From Solanum dulcamara (Eukaryota; Streptophyta; Magnoliopsida; Solanales; Solanaceae), in the NCBI RefSeq assembly GCF_947179165.1, contig NC_077248.1, forward strand, positions 53,801,732-53,865,731: DNA of 64,000 bases. The letters are read 5' to 3'. Each line of letters opens with the position of its first letter. Position 1 is the first letter of the stretch. Below, one piece after another: positions 48,403 through 60,279 of this stretch. A program made the translations under genes and the position numbers. Under the pieces are notes generated by a model. The model was not told where the DNA came from and did not search any database. It saw nothing but the letters and a program-made list of their open reading frames with translations.

Positions 48403-48788
48403 GCTACTTGTACAAGCTGTAAAAAGAGCTTGTGAAAATCAAAAGGAATACTGGGTTAGAGACTTTGTTCTATGGACCCATCTATGGTCCATAGAATTGT
48501 CTACGACTCATAAATAAGACTGGTCTTATACACATGAAGTTTCTAAGTTTTAGAACTTAATCTACGGTTCAAGTCTACAACTCGTAAATAATTCTATGGT
48601 TCATAGACTTTGTTTGTAGAAAGTCGAAGGGAATTTCACTTTTTGAATATGAACTACAAGCCTCATATATGGGTCATGGTTGTATCTATGGTCCATAGAT
48701 GTTGATCGTGCTTCTAAGTTCTATAGACTTATCTAACTTTTTCTAGGTTTTTCTGATTTGATTTGAGATAGGATTTTAGGGTGTTACA
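48403..48788 (-). repeat. LTR remnant G, right part
   Basis: Continues 35670-35955 beyond element E. Words such as CTATGGTCCATAGA and CTACGACTCATAAA, and the end 'TTAGGGTGTTACA', match the start of an LTR like element 2's. Its right edge cuts a gypsy protease text. Confidence 0.75.
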
Positions 48789-49380
48789 ACTTAGTCATTA
48801 TGGATATGGTTGATTTTGATGTGATCTTTGCATGACTTAGCTGTCCCTCTATTTTGTTGTTCTTAATTATAATGTTAAGACTGTGACTCTAGAGTGGGAA
48901 GGATTGTACATGCCAAAACCATTGAAGATCATATTCGTTCTTCGCACTAGAAAGCTAGTGGGAGAGGTTGTTTGGCGTATTTGGCTCATATTCAGAATGT
49001 TACTGCAGAGTCCCCTTTCATTGAGCCTATTCCTGTAGTTTCTGAGTTTAAGGAGGTATTTCCTATGAATCTGCCTGGCATGCCTCCAAATAGAGACATT
49101 GATTTCCTCATTAATGTTTTATGATAATTTGAGTTTATGGGAACTCAGTTTTTATTGTTTAAACTATTTTACTCTTATAAATTGCTTGTTCTATCTTCTT
49201 AAAAATTGATTGAGGGGTTAAGTTGGATTAGTTATTAATTCTCTCATCAAAAGGTTAGTGTGGGTATCACTCACGATGAGTCAGGGTTGTGACAAAGTAT
49301 GGCAGCAGAGTTGAGAGAACTTAAGAGTCAACTTTAGGAACTGCTTGATAAGGTGTTCATCCATCCTAGTGGTTCTAGAC
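48789..49380 (+). pseudogene. Gypsy protease-RT fragment, interrupted
   Basis: 'LVIMDMVDFDVI' (48791-48826) is the end of protease. After a decayed part, the in-frame stretch 48953-49123 holds 'GRGCLAYLAHIQNVTAE', 'PIPVVSEFKEVFPMNLPGM' and 'PPNRDIDFLINV', the linker into RT. It breaks at 49124. RT resumes at 49302 with 'MAAELRELKSQL', a stop, then 'ELLDKVFIHPSGS'. About 12 codons of the expected RT text are missing at the break. The gap 49124-49292 ends 'CAGGGTTGTGACA', like a gypsy LTR end. The rest of RT is absent; a LINE follows. Confidence 0.8.
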
Positions 49381-49389
49381 ACAAGATAG
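49381..49389. repeat. Possible target duplication of LINE 1 (ACAAGATAG)
   Basis: Nine bases repeated exactly at 50426-50434. The right copy lies about 20 bases beyond the TTG tail, so the link is tentative. Confidence 0.4.
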
Positions 49390-49390
49390 A

Positions 49391-50405
49391 GTTAATGCTT
49401 AGTTGGAGGTTTGGAGATAGACTCTGGATCCAAAGGGTTCGGTTGAACAGGACCAAAATAGAGTATGTGGAGTGCGAATTCGGTGTTGTGCTAGATAAAG
49501 CAGATGTGGAAGTGAGGTTTACCACACAACCCATTCCTAAGAGAGAAAGTTTTAAGTTCTTGAGTCCGTACTCTAGGATAGTAGGGACATCAATAGTAAT
49601 GTCACACATCACATTGGGGCAGCATGGATAAAATTAAGGCTTGCCTCTAGAGTCTTATATAATAAGAAGGTACCACTTAAACTTAAAAGGGAAATTTTAC
49701 AGAGTGGTGGTTATACCGTCCTTGTTATAAAGGGTTGGGTGTTGTCCAGTCAAGAACTCACATGTTCAGAAGAGGCATGTTGCAGAAATGAGGATTTTGA
49801 GATGGATGTGTGGGCATACTAGGAGCGAAAAGATTAGGAATGAGGTTATACAAGAGAGGTTGGAGTGTCATTTATGGCGGACAAGAAGAGGGAAGCGAGA
49901 CTGAGATGGTTTAAATATATGTAAAAGAGGTATGTTGACGCCTCACTAAGGAGGTGCAAAAGGGTGGTTGTAGGGAGTAATTGGAGGGGTAGAGATAGGC
50001 CAAATAAATATTGGGAAGAGGTGATTGGACAAGATCTGGTGCAGCTTCATATTACCGTGGACATTACTCTAGATAGGAAGGAGTGAAGGACGCATATTAG
50101 GGTAGAACGTTAGTAGGGGTGAAGTGTTGTCTTTCCATATATTGTGTATTGTGTTTTTATTATCACAATATTTGTTGTTGTTATATTTTTTTTCTTGTAG
50201 ACTTTACATTGTCTTTCTTATTAATGGCTATGTTTTCTTCATTATTTCTTCTTTTTCATTTATTTGGGTTTAAGGCACTTATGTTAGGGTCTTTCAGAAA
50301 CAGGCTCTCTACCTCCTTATGGTAGTGGTAAGGCCTACGTACACTCTACCTTTCTAGACCCCACTTAGAGGGATTTCACTGGTAGGTGGTTGTTGTTGTT
50401 GTTGT
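49391..50405 (+). mobile_element. LINE 1: 5'-truncated non-LTR retrotransposon, RTE-like
   Basis: The 3' end of a LINE pol reading frame plus 3' UTR. Legible blocks, with frameshifts: 'RTKIEYVECEFGVVLDKAD', 'MLQKxRILRWMCGHTRS' (49780-49830), 'EARLRWFK' (49890-49910), 'RPNKYWEEVIGQDLVQL' (50000-50045) and a stop near 50088. This is the C-terminal part after the RT core, common in plant LINE copies. The 3' UTR has 'GTCTTTCAGAAACAGGCTC' (50290-50310), 'AGACCCCACTTAGAGGG' and a (TTG)n tail at 50388-50405. The tail and UTR match the second copy at 63475-63775. Clade (RTE) is from memory of TTG-tailed plant LINEs. Confidence 0.75.
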
Positions 50406-50434
50406 AAATCTTCCTGTAAGTACCTACAAGATAG

Positions 50435-53400
50435 TCAAAATAACTAGAAGAGATAGGAAGGTTAGAGTTAGTATAAGAAATAACTTCACTCGAACTCTCT
50501 TATTTTTCCCTCTCTACCTCACGACCATCCCTCTGATATTTTCTCTCATGATCATCTTTCTTTCTTGTTCTCTTGATCTCAATTTTTTTTCTCACTTGAT
50601 ATTTCATTCTCTTCACACAACACATTCTCTCATTTTTCCTCTATTGTGATGTCAACATGCACTCCATTACTTCTCTCATATATATTTTTATATATATATA
50701 TTATTTTTTACACATTTTTGATATTCATAAATTTGGGATAAAGTTAAAGGCGCAAATATAAATTTTCTTTTGTTTAGCTAAAGAGAAACTTTATTCTTTC
50801 TCCTATCATGAATTGCATTCCTATTAAACTAACATAGACGTTCAAGCATGATATGACAATCTTGCATTAAAATTAGATCACAAAGAACATCATCAAAGTA
50901 TCTTTCAAATGAGAAAAAAATCATGCATTGCTTAATCACCTTAAGCTCACCAAAATCATTCAATCATTGCCGCTTATAAGGAATGGTGTGTTTGACGCAT
51001 GTAGTTTCCAACTTCTCAACCACGTAACAACTTATCATATTAGCACCAATTCCATATCAATAATCATAGAGCAATTATTATCTTTTATTTCACACTTTAT
51101 ATGAAAACTATATTTCCTCCTCAAATCAGTTGCGGTGACATTCATATCTCCAATCATGTGATCAGCATTTCAACAAAGTTGGTGTCGTTTTGAGTTGCAG
51201 CTTCATTTTTCTTATGTACTTGAGACATCACAAAATATCGAATAAAAAAGATCCATCAATTTGAAAAAAAAAATTATTATGTTGATCTCGATCTCTCCTG
51301 CCTTTTTCACTCAAATTATAACTTTTAGGATTCATATATAAACCCTACTAGTAACAGCTCTTTAGAGATAACATGTGAAAAGAAAAAGAATTGATCACTA
51401 TCCAAACAAGAAAAAAAAATTAAACTTCTCCTCTTCTTAATTTGACTCTTTGATATAGAAAATCAGGAATCAAAATTAAATCAAAAGGTTCTTGAAAGTA
51501 CTTTAATTCTCAAGCAATTTAATTTTCTCTTTCATTAGTTTTGTTTGTAATTTTTTGGCTTTTTTTTTATTTTGTTTGTTTTATTTTTTATTTGGTTCTA
51601 TGTAGCTTAAATTTTAAGCTACTATAACAAGGAGAATTTTTTTTATTTTGAAACTCAAAAAATTATCATGAATGGAACCTTGATAGAATCGCTCTTATAC
51701 AACTTGATAAGAATCGAGTTGCTTGAATAAAGAAGAAAATAATACGAAAACAAAAATAGAGAGATTAAAGACAAGAATTGAAAGATATGTGAAACTCGAG
51801 AATAAAATCCTCAAATTTTAAGACAAAGTGCTATGAACTCTAATTGATCTTAGTATTCAAAATTAGTGGATAAAAACTAATTATGATGCTAATAGAGTTA
51901 ATTCAAGAACTTAGATCATAAATGATCTAAACTCCTATTTTGAAGAAATTGGAGAAAACAATTAGTATAAGATAATTAACATATTTAATTTACTTTGATA
52001 AATCAAAGATATCAAGTTAAAAATTAATCGTACCTCTTAAAGAATCGTTCTTATAAGATTATAAGAAAAATTCATAATCACCACATACAAAGGTGTAATG
52101 AACAGAAATCTTTCAAATAATATTAACTATGTCTTATGCAAATAAAAACTCATGTATATAAGCAAATTCAATCCACATATGGCATGGGATTTAAATCCTA
52201 CATTTATTAAAATAATAACTATGAAATTTTTAAACTAAGAAACTTTTAAACTGGAAACTTAAACTCAGAAAGAATGTAAAAATAATGTCAAACTTGTTCC
52301 AAAAATTAGCTGTCAAAAAGAAAAGGAAAGAAGTGACAAATTTTCTCCAAAACTTCTATGTGACTTCAACAGTTTTGGCATGAGATTTCAACCTCTTTTG
52401 GTTTTTAATATTCAACTTTTTGGGGCTTCTTTTTGGGCTTCATGTGGCCCCAATCTTCTTCCTTTTGGGTTTGTCGATTAGTATTTCTTTTGTGATAATT
52501 ATTTTATTAATATTCTTTGAAGCTCATCGATTTAATTCAGGTATGCCAACATGAATGTTATCACATAGTAATTTTATCAACAAAAAAAAATAAAGAACTG
52601 AAATAGTTACATTGAATTTAAAATCTCTTTACTCTCTGAAATGATGGTCGGTCATTATCACATTTGGACAAGTTGGTGCTTTGACAACTTAAAATTTCAT
52701 TAGTGAAGAGAAATAACATAAGGATAGTGGTTGAATTTCTCTAAAATCATGTGGATAAATTCAAAATACAATACTGAGATTTACTGAACCAAAATTTGAT
52801 TTATCGAACTTTGAAATTTGGTATTGATATATTATTTCAATTATTAAATATGGAATTACTGAATATCAAATGTTAAAATATCAAACTAAATACAAAACGT
52901 TCACATTTATATTTGATCCATTTTGACTGGAGTTTCGTGATCGAGGTTTGTAGGACATGAAGTTTAATTTTTATAAAACTTGTATAATTTTGTATAACAG
53001 AGTAAATTTTATATTAACACTTCAATCCTATTGATAAATATTTTCTAACTTTCTTTGGGGTTACTAGTGAAGGAAGAAAGAAAATATCATTGGACGTCCT
53101 GGCACAACCTAGTTATCCCTAAAGGTGAATATAAACTTTGTATTAAAAATATGAGGATATCATTGATACCCTATTCCTAAGAAAATGGTGGATTTTAGCA
53201 CCCAATCATTCTTATGGACTGACATTCTAAAGAAAAGTACTGCAAAAAAGCTTATTGTATTAATAAAATTGTCACCAAGACTTTCTCTCACTCATGAAAG
53301 AATCTTATAATGATTAAGACCAAAGTTGAATGTCATATTATGTGAAAATTCAATAAATAAAATCAAATTTTTGTTGGAAAATTGAGCAGATAAAGGCCTT

Positions 53401-53620
53401 GATTATGCTATACATACATTCAGGCAAATTTGTTAAACTACCAGTTGATCAAATTATCTTAAATTATGAGTAGAACTCTATTAAACTTTCTAAATGGAGC
53501 TTCTAATCAGAAGGTGCAACACATAGCTATAGCTTTTGAAGTTCCTAATTGTCCTGACTTGCTACTCATTTAAAATCCTACTCAAAATAATATTTTCTCT
53601 AATAGTAGTGCCTCATAGAT
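50435..53620. other. AT-rich stretch with no recognisable gene
   Basis: 50470-50650 is pyrimidine-rich; 50675-50710 is an AT run. 51600-52150 has loosely repeated text (GAATCGCTCTTATA and GAATCGTTCTTATAAG) that may be an old LTR. 52740-52910 has AAATTTGGTATTGATAT-like strings that may be an old small DNA transposon. I see no open frame with a known motif. This is the longest part of the window not clearly made of retrotransposon. Confidence 0.5.
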
Positions 53621-54425
53621 TGATCACTTATATGAATCCACCACACATCAATGTACCAAGTCTCTTGACACAGGAAGAATAGTACAGAAAATAAAATACT
53701 CAAAATAAAGAACACAAGAAGTTTACGTGGAAACTCCCTTGTTCAAGGGAGGAGAAAATCATGACTTATCTCACAGATTTCAACTCAATTCCATTATCAT
53801 CAAGGAGAAAAAATTCATATTACAAACTCTTGCAATCTAGAAATTAAACTCTTAATCCCTTTCCCCCTCAGTGTAACAACTTTGTTACACAAGAACTAAG
53901 CAACAACTCTATTGCCCACTAAATCAACTGGAACTAGTCGATTTAGACTTCAATAACTCAACATAGTTAACTCTAGCAACAACTCTGAAAACTCAAAAAT
54001 AATCTAATTCTTTTATAACTAAGGAATACATCTACAGCTATTATGCACAGAGATATAAACCTAAAGACAGCTAAGAATGACGATAACTCTATCAAGTCAT
54101 ATGCCGCTCTTTGAAAAAATATTTCTTAAGAAAATAACTTTCGCTTGTGATAAAATTAGAAATGCAAAAAACTGATTTTGTTTTATTGAAGAAGAGATTT
54201 ATATATGATGGACACAAAACCTAGGATCAATGCCATTGGATAGGAATCTGCTGCTCTGCAAATAGACGCACCAACAACCACTGCAGTAGTGGTACTGGTT
54301 GTAGAGTACCTTTCGTAGTTGTCCTTTTTATGTAACAGAAACCACAGTTTCTCCTAGGACCTAGTTCCTCATAATGACCCCAAACTGTTAAATCATCAAA
54401 ACTTCAAAGTTAGCTCAAAATAACA
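53621..54425 (-). repeat. 3' LTR of the copia element
   Basis: Aligns along its length with 61852-62650, for example 'TCTCTTGACACAGGAAGAA' / 'TCTCTTGACACAGCAAGAA'. Confidence 0.9.
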
Positions 54426-54438
54426 ATCCTTTTTTGAG
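54426..54438 (-). other. Polypurine tract of the copia element
   Basis: The minus strand reads CCTCAAAAAAGGAT directly before the LTR start TGTTATTTTGAGC. Confidence 0.55.
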
Positions 54439-54839
54439 GATGACAAATTACCAATCATGTATTTCTGTATTTCAATGAGTTCCCCCTCTCAACTAGATCT
54501 TCCCCTATCAACAAGACTAGTTCCCTAAGTTCCATCGGCAACACATAATATTATTCCCCCTTTTGACATCATAAAAATAAATAGCAGTAAACCAAGTTTA
54601 AGATCTGCAATTTTGGAAAAATCATAGCTACTTAGGAAACACAAGCATGTAATAAAATGCATAATGTAAAAGAGGGCTAGTAGACAAAAAAAGGAAAGTC
54701 ATTCAAAAAAGAATTTAAAGATTAACATTTAAAACAGTTCATTAAAACTACACATAGAACCGAGACAATGCCCATTGAAGAAAAAAAGAAAGAAGGAGGA
54801 AGCTGAAAGAAACTAGGATGAGGGAGGCCTTTGAGTGAG

Positions 54840-56379
54840 TGATTTAAGGACTAGAGTAAGGTGGGCGTCTGCTTCAACATGATTATTAAGCAACTTTTCT
54901 TGGAGATCTTTAACCTGAGTAGTGAGGCTCTAATATTGAGCATTCAATTATGTTAGTTCATTCGAACCAGGTCCCGCTATTTGGGTCTTCATCAACTAAG
55001 CTTTCAAACATGCAATTTCTACATCCTTCTTACCAGGAGGGCTATCATTTTTTCTAGTTCATTATTTAATTGCTCCTATTCCAACAATAACTCAGATACC
55101 TTGCTCATTTGTCTCATTCTTCTCTATATACATTCACATTCAACAAGAATATTCATGGAAAAGGTTTGCTTAACAGTTCCTCTGACACCTACTTCAAGAA
55201 GAATCTCCAAATGATTGAACACTTTTATTAAAAAATAGCCATAACCCATACCATACTTCTTATTCTTTGCAAACATGGTCTTGTGCATGTGTTCCAACAT
55301 GATGATAGGGAGATTGATTGCATAAAACTTTTTCAGGGACTCCATGATGAACTGCATCAACTAGATCACTCATACCAAGCTTGGACATAATTACAGGGTC
55401 ACAAGCCCTTGCATTCAAAACTTTTTGAGTTTTCAAGATATTGACACTTTCTTCTTTGGTCAAATCCTTTTAAACCTTCACTTTTTTACTTCTGGAAACA
55501 GATCCTTTATTAGACTCGGACCTTGATTTATAAAAGTTCTTTAGAGGACTCTTCTCTTTTATGCTTGGCAGATTTCTTTTTCTTTCTCTTTCCTTTTTCT
55601 TTGTTTCTTTTCTTCTTAGGTTCAACTACCTTTTGGGCTTGAGGTTTCCTTACCCTTGGGCTCTGGGTAGGTTTTCATTTTTTCAGTGCTTCACTTCTTT
55701 TTTTCTCAACAGCATAGATGATATTCTCAGACTCAGTTTCACTACCATTCTTCTCCTTTGAAATATCAACCACATCATATTCAGGAATCTAGTCCTTATA
55801 AACCATATATTTTCTTTTTCTCCTATTCTCCATTCTTTGAGCTTTATTTTCTTTCATAGCATCACTCAACAACTTCCTTTGAGAACCCCTAGTAGAATAG
55901 GGATTTTGTTTAACAACCTTTTCTTCTGTAACCTTCTCCTTTTCTTATGTAACCTTCTCCTTTCCTTTGCTTAAAACATGTACCATTAACCTCCTTATAC
56001 CCTAGGAAAAAGGATAATTATCGCTTTCTTCTTCATTGTGAACATACGCACAAGCTGCACAAGTTCTAGGTGTCTAGTCAAAGAAAGGCACAGTGTCCAT
56101 AAGAGGAATTTCTGGTGATTTAAGATGGGGGTCTTAAGCTTTCTCTTATTTCAGTGAGTCATTCCACATCTAACTTCTCACTAGTAGAAAGAATGTTTGA
56201 TTTAGTATTTTTACCCTATGGTAAGTTGACTTCAAAAAGATGTTCTGATAAATTAAAAAGTGTAGGACTAGGTTGAAATGGAGAGAGAGGGGAATGGAGT
56301 ATAAAAGGAAAGAGAGAGGTGTGTCAGATCCCTTGAAAGAGTTTGTTGTTTGGATTTTAAATGATGGGACAACAGTCAA
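54840..56379 (-). pseudogene. Env-like extra reading frame region (copia element)
   Basis: Lies after pol and before the 3' LTR. Starts near 56379 and can be followed to about 54840 with several stops. First part: 'MTVVPSFKIQTTNSFKGS' and a hydrophobic stretch (56330-56250). Middle: a long Lys/Arg/Glu-rich part (55900-55500). End: 'NARACDPVIMSKLGMSDLV' (55410-55350) and, in another frame, 'INLPIIMLEHMHKTMFAKN', 'YGMGYGYFLIKVFNHLE' and 'SMNILVECECI' (55340-55127). The last part resembles the domain that databases name putative plant transposon protein, found in Sirevirus env-like frames. Function is unknown in the whole family; a role as envelope is unproven. This copy is broken. Confidence 0.6.
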
Positions 56380-56689
56380 AAGACGGATGACTGATACATG
56401 GAAATCACACTAATTCTCATAACTAGTTTAAATGAATATTAAGAATGCTAACCTTTGAGATTTATCCAGGTCCCTCTTTGGAATTTGAAGGTGATTTACC
56501 CAGATATATCCTGTCTTTTTTTTACTTCCAACATATTCATCACATGTGTATGCCTACAAAAGGTATGAGAGTGAATTTACCAAAATATACAGTACCAAAG
56601 ACGAGGATACCTGCTTTCTAAGCATAGTCAATAAGGGATAGAATTCTTTAGATAGAATGAATTTAGTCAAGTTTTAACATTCAAGCTTC

Positions 56690-57330
56690 AACATGCTCTT
56701 CTCGAACTGGTCCCTGCTTAGAGCCTTGGTAAATATATCATCAATTTGATCTTCAGTCTTGCAAAATTGCATGTGTATATTCCTTTTTTCAACATTATCT
56801 CTTAGAAAGTGATGTCTCACATCAATATGCTTAGTTCTTTTCTAATGAATGGGATTCTTAGCCATATTGAGTGCACTTGTATCATCACATATGAGAGGAA
56901 TAGTGCGAGTGACAACTCTAAAATCTTCACATTGTTTCTTAATCCATAGAAGTTGTGCATAACAAAATATAGCTGCTATATTTTCTGCTTCAGCTATGAA
57001 AAGAGAAACTGAATTTTGCTTTTTAGTCCCCTCGAAAAAGTGAAGAACCCAGAAAATGAGTCATTCCTGAGGTACTTTTTTTATCAACCTGATATCCTAT
57101 GTAATTTTCATCAACATATCCCATCAAGTCAAAAGAGTTTCCTGATGGAATAGGACTAGGTCCCCTGTCTTCTTCAAGTATCTTAGGATCCTCTTGGTAG
57201 CTTTTAGATGGGATTTCTTAGGAGAAGCTTGGAATCTAGCACACATTCCAATACTAAGGCAATATTAGGTCTGCTGGCAATAAGATACGGTAATGAACCA
57301 ATAATTCCTCTATACATATCTCATTCACCA
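56690..57330 (-). pseudogene. Copia RNase H remnant
   Basis: Read downward: 'DDTSALNMAKNPIH', 'KRTKHIDVRHHFLRDNVEK' (56850-56790) and 'FCKTEDQIDDIFTKALSRD' (56770-56720), ending with 'QFEKSMLKLEC'. These are the standard last blocks of copia pol. Frameshifts and stops in the first half (57000-57330). Confidence 0.8.
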
Positions 57331-57479
57331 TAGGACCAGGTTCGTCAGCATTCAGACTTGAGCTGGTTCTCATGGGAGTATCAATTTGCTTGGCATCCAT
57401 CATGTGAAATTTCTTCAGCATCTCCTTGATATACTTTTATTGACAATGAAGATACCATTTGAAAGATACCATAGCGGGA

Positions 57480-58130
57480 GCTTTAGTGCACCGGGTTACC
57501 CTTTATGAAGATACCATTTGGATTTTGTTTGATCTGTAAGCCTAAAAAGAAGCTCAATTCTCCCATTATACTCATTTCAAATTCACTTTCCATAAGTGCA
57601 GAAAAACCATCACACGGAGATTCAGATGTTTCTTCAAAAATAATGTCATCGACATATACTTGAATGATCTTTTCCTCGTGACTTTAAGAAAAGAGTATTG
57701 TCAATCTTTCCTCTCTTAAAATCATTTTCCAAAAGATATTTGGACAACCTTTCATACCAGGCTCTAAGAGCTTATTTCAGTCCATGGAGAATCTTGTCCA
57801 ACTTGAGCACATGATTTAGTTGATCAATATCTTTAAAATCTGGTGGTTGTTTCATATACACTTCCTCCTTCAGATATCCATCTAGAAAGGGACTCTTCAC
57901 ATCCATTTGATATAGTTTGAAATCCATAAATGCTACAAAAGCAATAAGTATCCTGATAGATTCCATCCTTGACACGGGGAAAAGGTTTTATCATAATCAA
58001 TCCCTTCCTCTTAGTTGTACCTTGAACCACCAGTCTTGACTTGTTCCTTGTGATCACCCCATGTTCATCAAGTTTGTTCATAAAAACCCACCTGATCCCT
58101 ATGATAGTTTCGTCAGGAGCCTAAGGACCA
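57480..58130 (-). pseudogene. Copia reverse transcriptase remnant
   Basis: 'WVFMNKLDEHGVITRNKSR' (58095-58040), then after a frame change 'MESIRILIAFVAFMDF', 'LYQMDVKSPFLDGYLKEEV' and 'YMKQPPDFKDIDQLNHVL' (57960-57790). The catalytic box is intact as DNA: 'QVYVDDIIF' with YVDD at 57645-57656. It sits in a different frame from the parts before it. Stops near 57560-57770 and elsewhere. Confidence 0.85.
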
Positions 58131-58381
58131 GGTGTCATAACTTATTTGTTTCAAATTGGTGCAACTCTTCTTACATAAGATTCACCCAATCAACATTCTT
58201 CAGAGCTTTCTCTATGTTTTCAGGCTCAGCGTTTAATATAAATGCTGAGAATGCAACTAAATTTCTTGCTTTAGATATAGTAAGCATTCCAGAATTCAAG
58301 GAGAGAGATGAGATTTTCCAGTAGATGGGATGACCTATGTTTCCAACCAGAATGTCTTGTTAGCTATTGAGGATGTTCTAC

Positions 58382-59511
58382 TTATGCATCTTCATTTTCA
58401 GACTCTGCATCCTCAGATTGAGCAGCATCATGTTGTTCAACATTGTATATCAGACCACATCCAACATCAAGTTTAGCTTGATCAAGTCTCTCATCAGGTT
58501 CATTTTCTTTATCAGCTTCTTTAGATTCACCAACTTTCTGTGGAAGAAGTTCTTTAGCAGGTTCATCGGTTAGACTATCCCTCTGAATTTGAAGCAATTT
58601 TTTAATCCCAAAAGTATCTTTGTTCTTCAAATTTTCAATACTTCCAGATTCATCAAAGATGACATGGACACATTCTTCGATACACACTCTCCTTTTGTTG
58701 TAGACTTTATAGACCTTGATGGAAGAGAATTATCCTACAAACACCTTTTCATTGCTCTTGGTATCAAATTTCCCAAGATCATCCTTTCCATTGTTCAAAA
58801 TAAAACACTGACACCCCAAAGCCTTTACATAACTCAGTTTAGGCTTTCTATTTTTAACAGCTAATAAAGGGTTTTGTTGAGAATAGACCTGATTAAAAGC
58901 CTGTTAGTCACATAACATGTCGTATTCAAAACTTTAGCCCATAAATTCTTTGGAAGATTTGAATTAATAAGCATTATTTTGGCAATATCAACCAGAATTC
59001 TGTTCTTCCTTTCAACTATACCATTTTGATGGGTGTTTTAGGTGCTGAAAAGTTGTGATGAATCTCATGTTCAGCACAAAAGTTTTCAACTCTTGCATTT
59101 TTAGATTTAGTGTCATGATTTGATTTGATCCCTGTAATTATGTAGTTCAGCTTTATCTATATCATCTTGGAAAATATCATCAATACATTATAAGTTTCAT
59201 CTTTTGATCTGAGGAACATAGTCCAGGTAAACCTGGCAAAGTCATCCATGACAACAAATATGTACTTCTTTCTTGCTCTACTTTGAATCTTCACTGGATC
59301 ACATAGATCTATATGGAGCAGCTTAAGAGGTTTGATTGTGCTCACCGGTTTCTTCTGTTTGAAAGATGATTTGGTTTTTTTTCCTTTAACACAAGCATCA
59401 CAAATTTTTGTCATAAGTGAACTTTATCTTTGGCAATCCACGCACCAGGTCCTAGGTCACAAATTTGTTCACTAATGAGCAATATCCAAATTAGCAATAT
59501 ACATATTTTTT
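58382..59511 (-). pseudogene. Copia integrase remnant
   Basis: The zinc part keeps 'KICDACVKGKKTKSSF' (59410-59365). The core keeps the first Asp ('LLHIDLCDPVKIQS') and 'VVMDDFARFTWTMFL' (59240-59200). At the second catalytic Asp the text reads 'KSNHDTKSKNARVENFC' (Asn). The Glu block 'VERKNRI' (59025-59005) is present after a frame change. The stretch 58687-58382 is open and acidic ('NKDTFGIKKLLQIQRDSLT', 'DAAQSEDAESENEDA'), the variable linker between integrase and RT. Confidence 0.8.
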
Positions 59512-59900
59512 TCACCTTTTTGTAGCTAGAATCACCTTTTTCGAACTCAGATTTGTGACGATGCATATTTCAGACAAAAATCTAACCTTATTTTCTTTGT
59601 CACATATTTGTGAGACATTCAGTAGGTTGTATTTTAACCCATTCACATAATAGAAATTTTCAATAGAGTGTTCAAGATATTTTACAATGCTTCCTACACC
59701 AAGAATATACCCTTTTTTACCATTTTCAAATGAGGCACCTCCACCTTCAAGTGCCTTGAGTGAGAGGAAGTTTTCAATATTTTCATTCATAAGTTTTGAG
59801 CATCCATTGTCCATGAACCAATATTGACTGTTGTTTCCTCCACTCATCTGCATAATAAATCACTTGTTAGCTTTGGGAACCCATTTAAGTTTGGATCCCC
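59512..59900 (-). pseudogene. Copia protease and integrase start
   Basis: 'QYWFMDNGCSKLMNENIEN' (59830-59775): the active box D-S-G of copia proteases is D-N-G here. Then 'GGGASFENGKKGYILGVGS' and 'YYVNGLKYNLLNVSQICDK', which lead to the integrase zinc part. Open for 113 codons. Confidence 0.85.
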
Positions 59901-60279
59901 AATATGCACATCAGGGCATAATAAGAGAATTTCTTGTCCAGAACGGTCATCTTAGGATAAAAGGTAGGACCAGGCCAAGGTCCCTTGTTCTGCCTATTCT
60001 TTTGTTTGGAATATTTTTAAAAACTTTCTTCTGTTCTTTTTCAGGTAGTACAATTTTTCTTAAGAAGGTCATTAAGACCGCAGTGAATGCATAGCAGATT
60101 GTCATAAATAGAAACATATTTGTTGTGAGGATTGTAGGGGTGATCTACAGTCTCACTTCCCAAACTCTTTCCACCATTCTGCCCCTGTTTGGTGAGATTA
60201 GAAAGCATTTTTGAGGAGGTAGTCAATTTAAGGAAGATTTTTTCAGTTCTTCTTTCACTTGGACCAGGTCCCTTTCTAA

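Noticed and set aside
49353..49631. 92-codon open frames on both strands as a host gene
   Set aside because: The plus frame matches the LINE C-terminal text and continues with frameshifts into other LINE blocks. The minus frame is its shadow.
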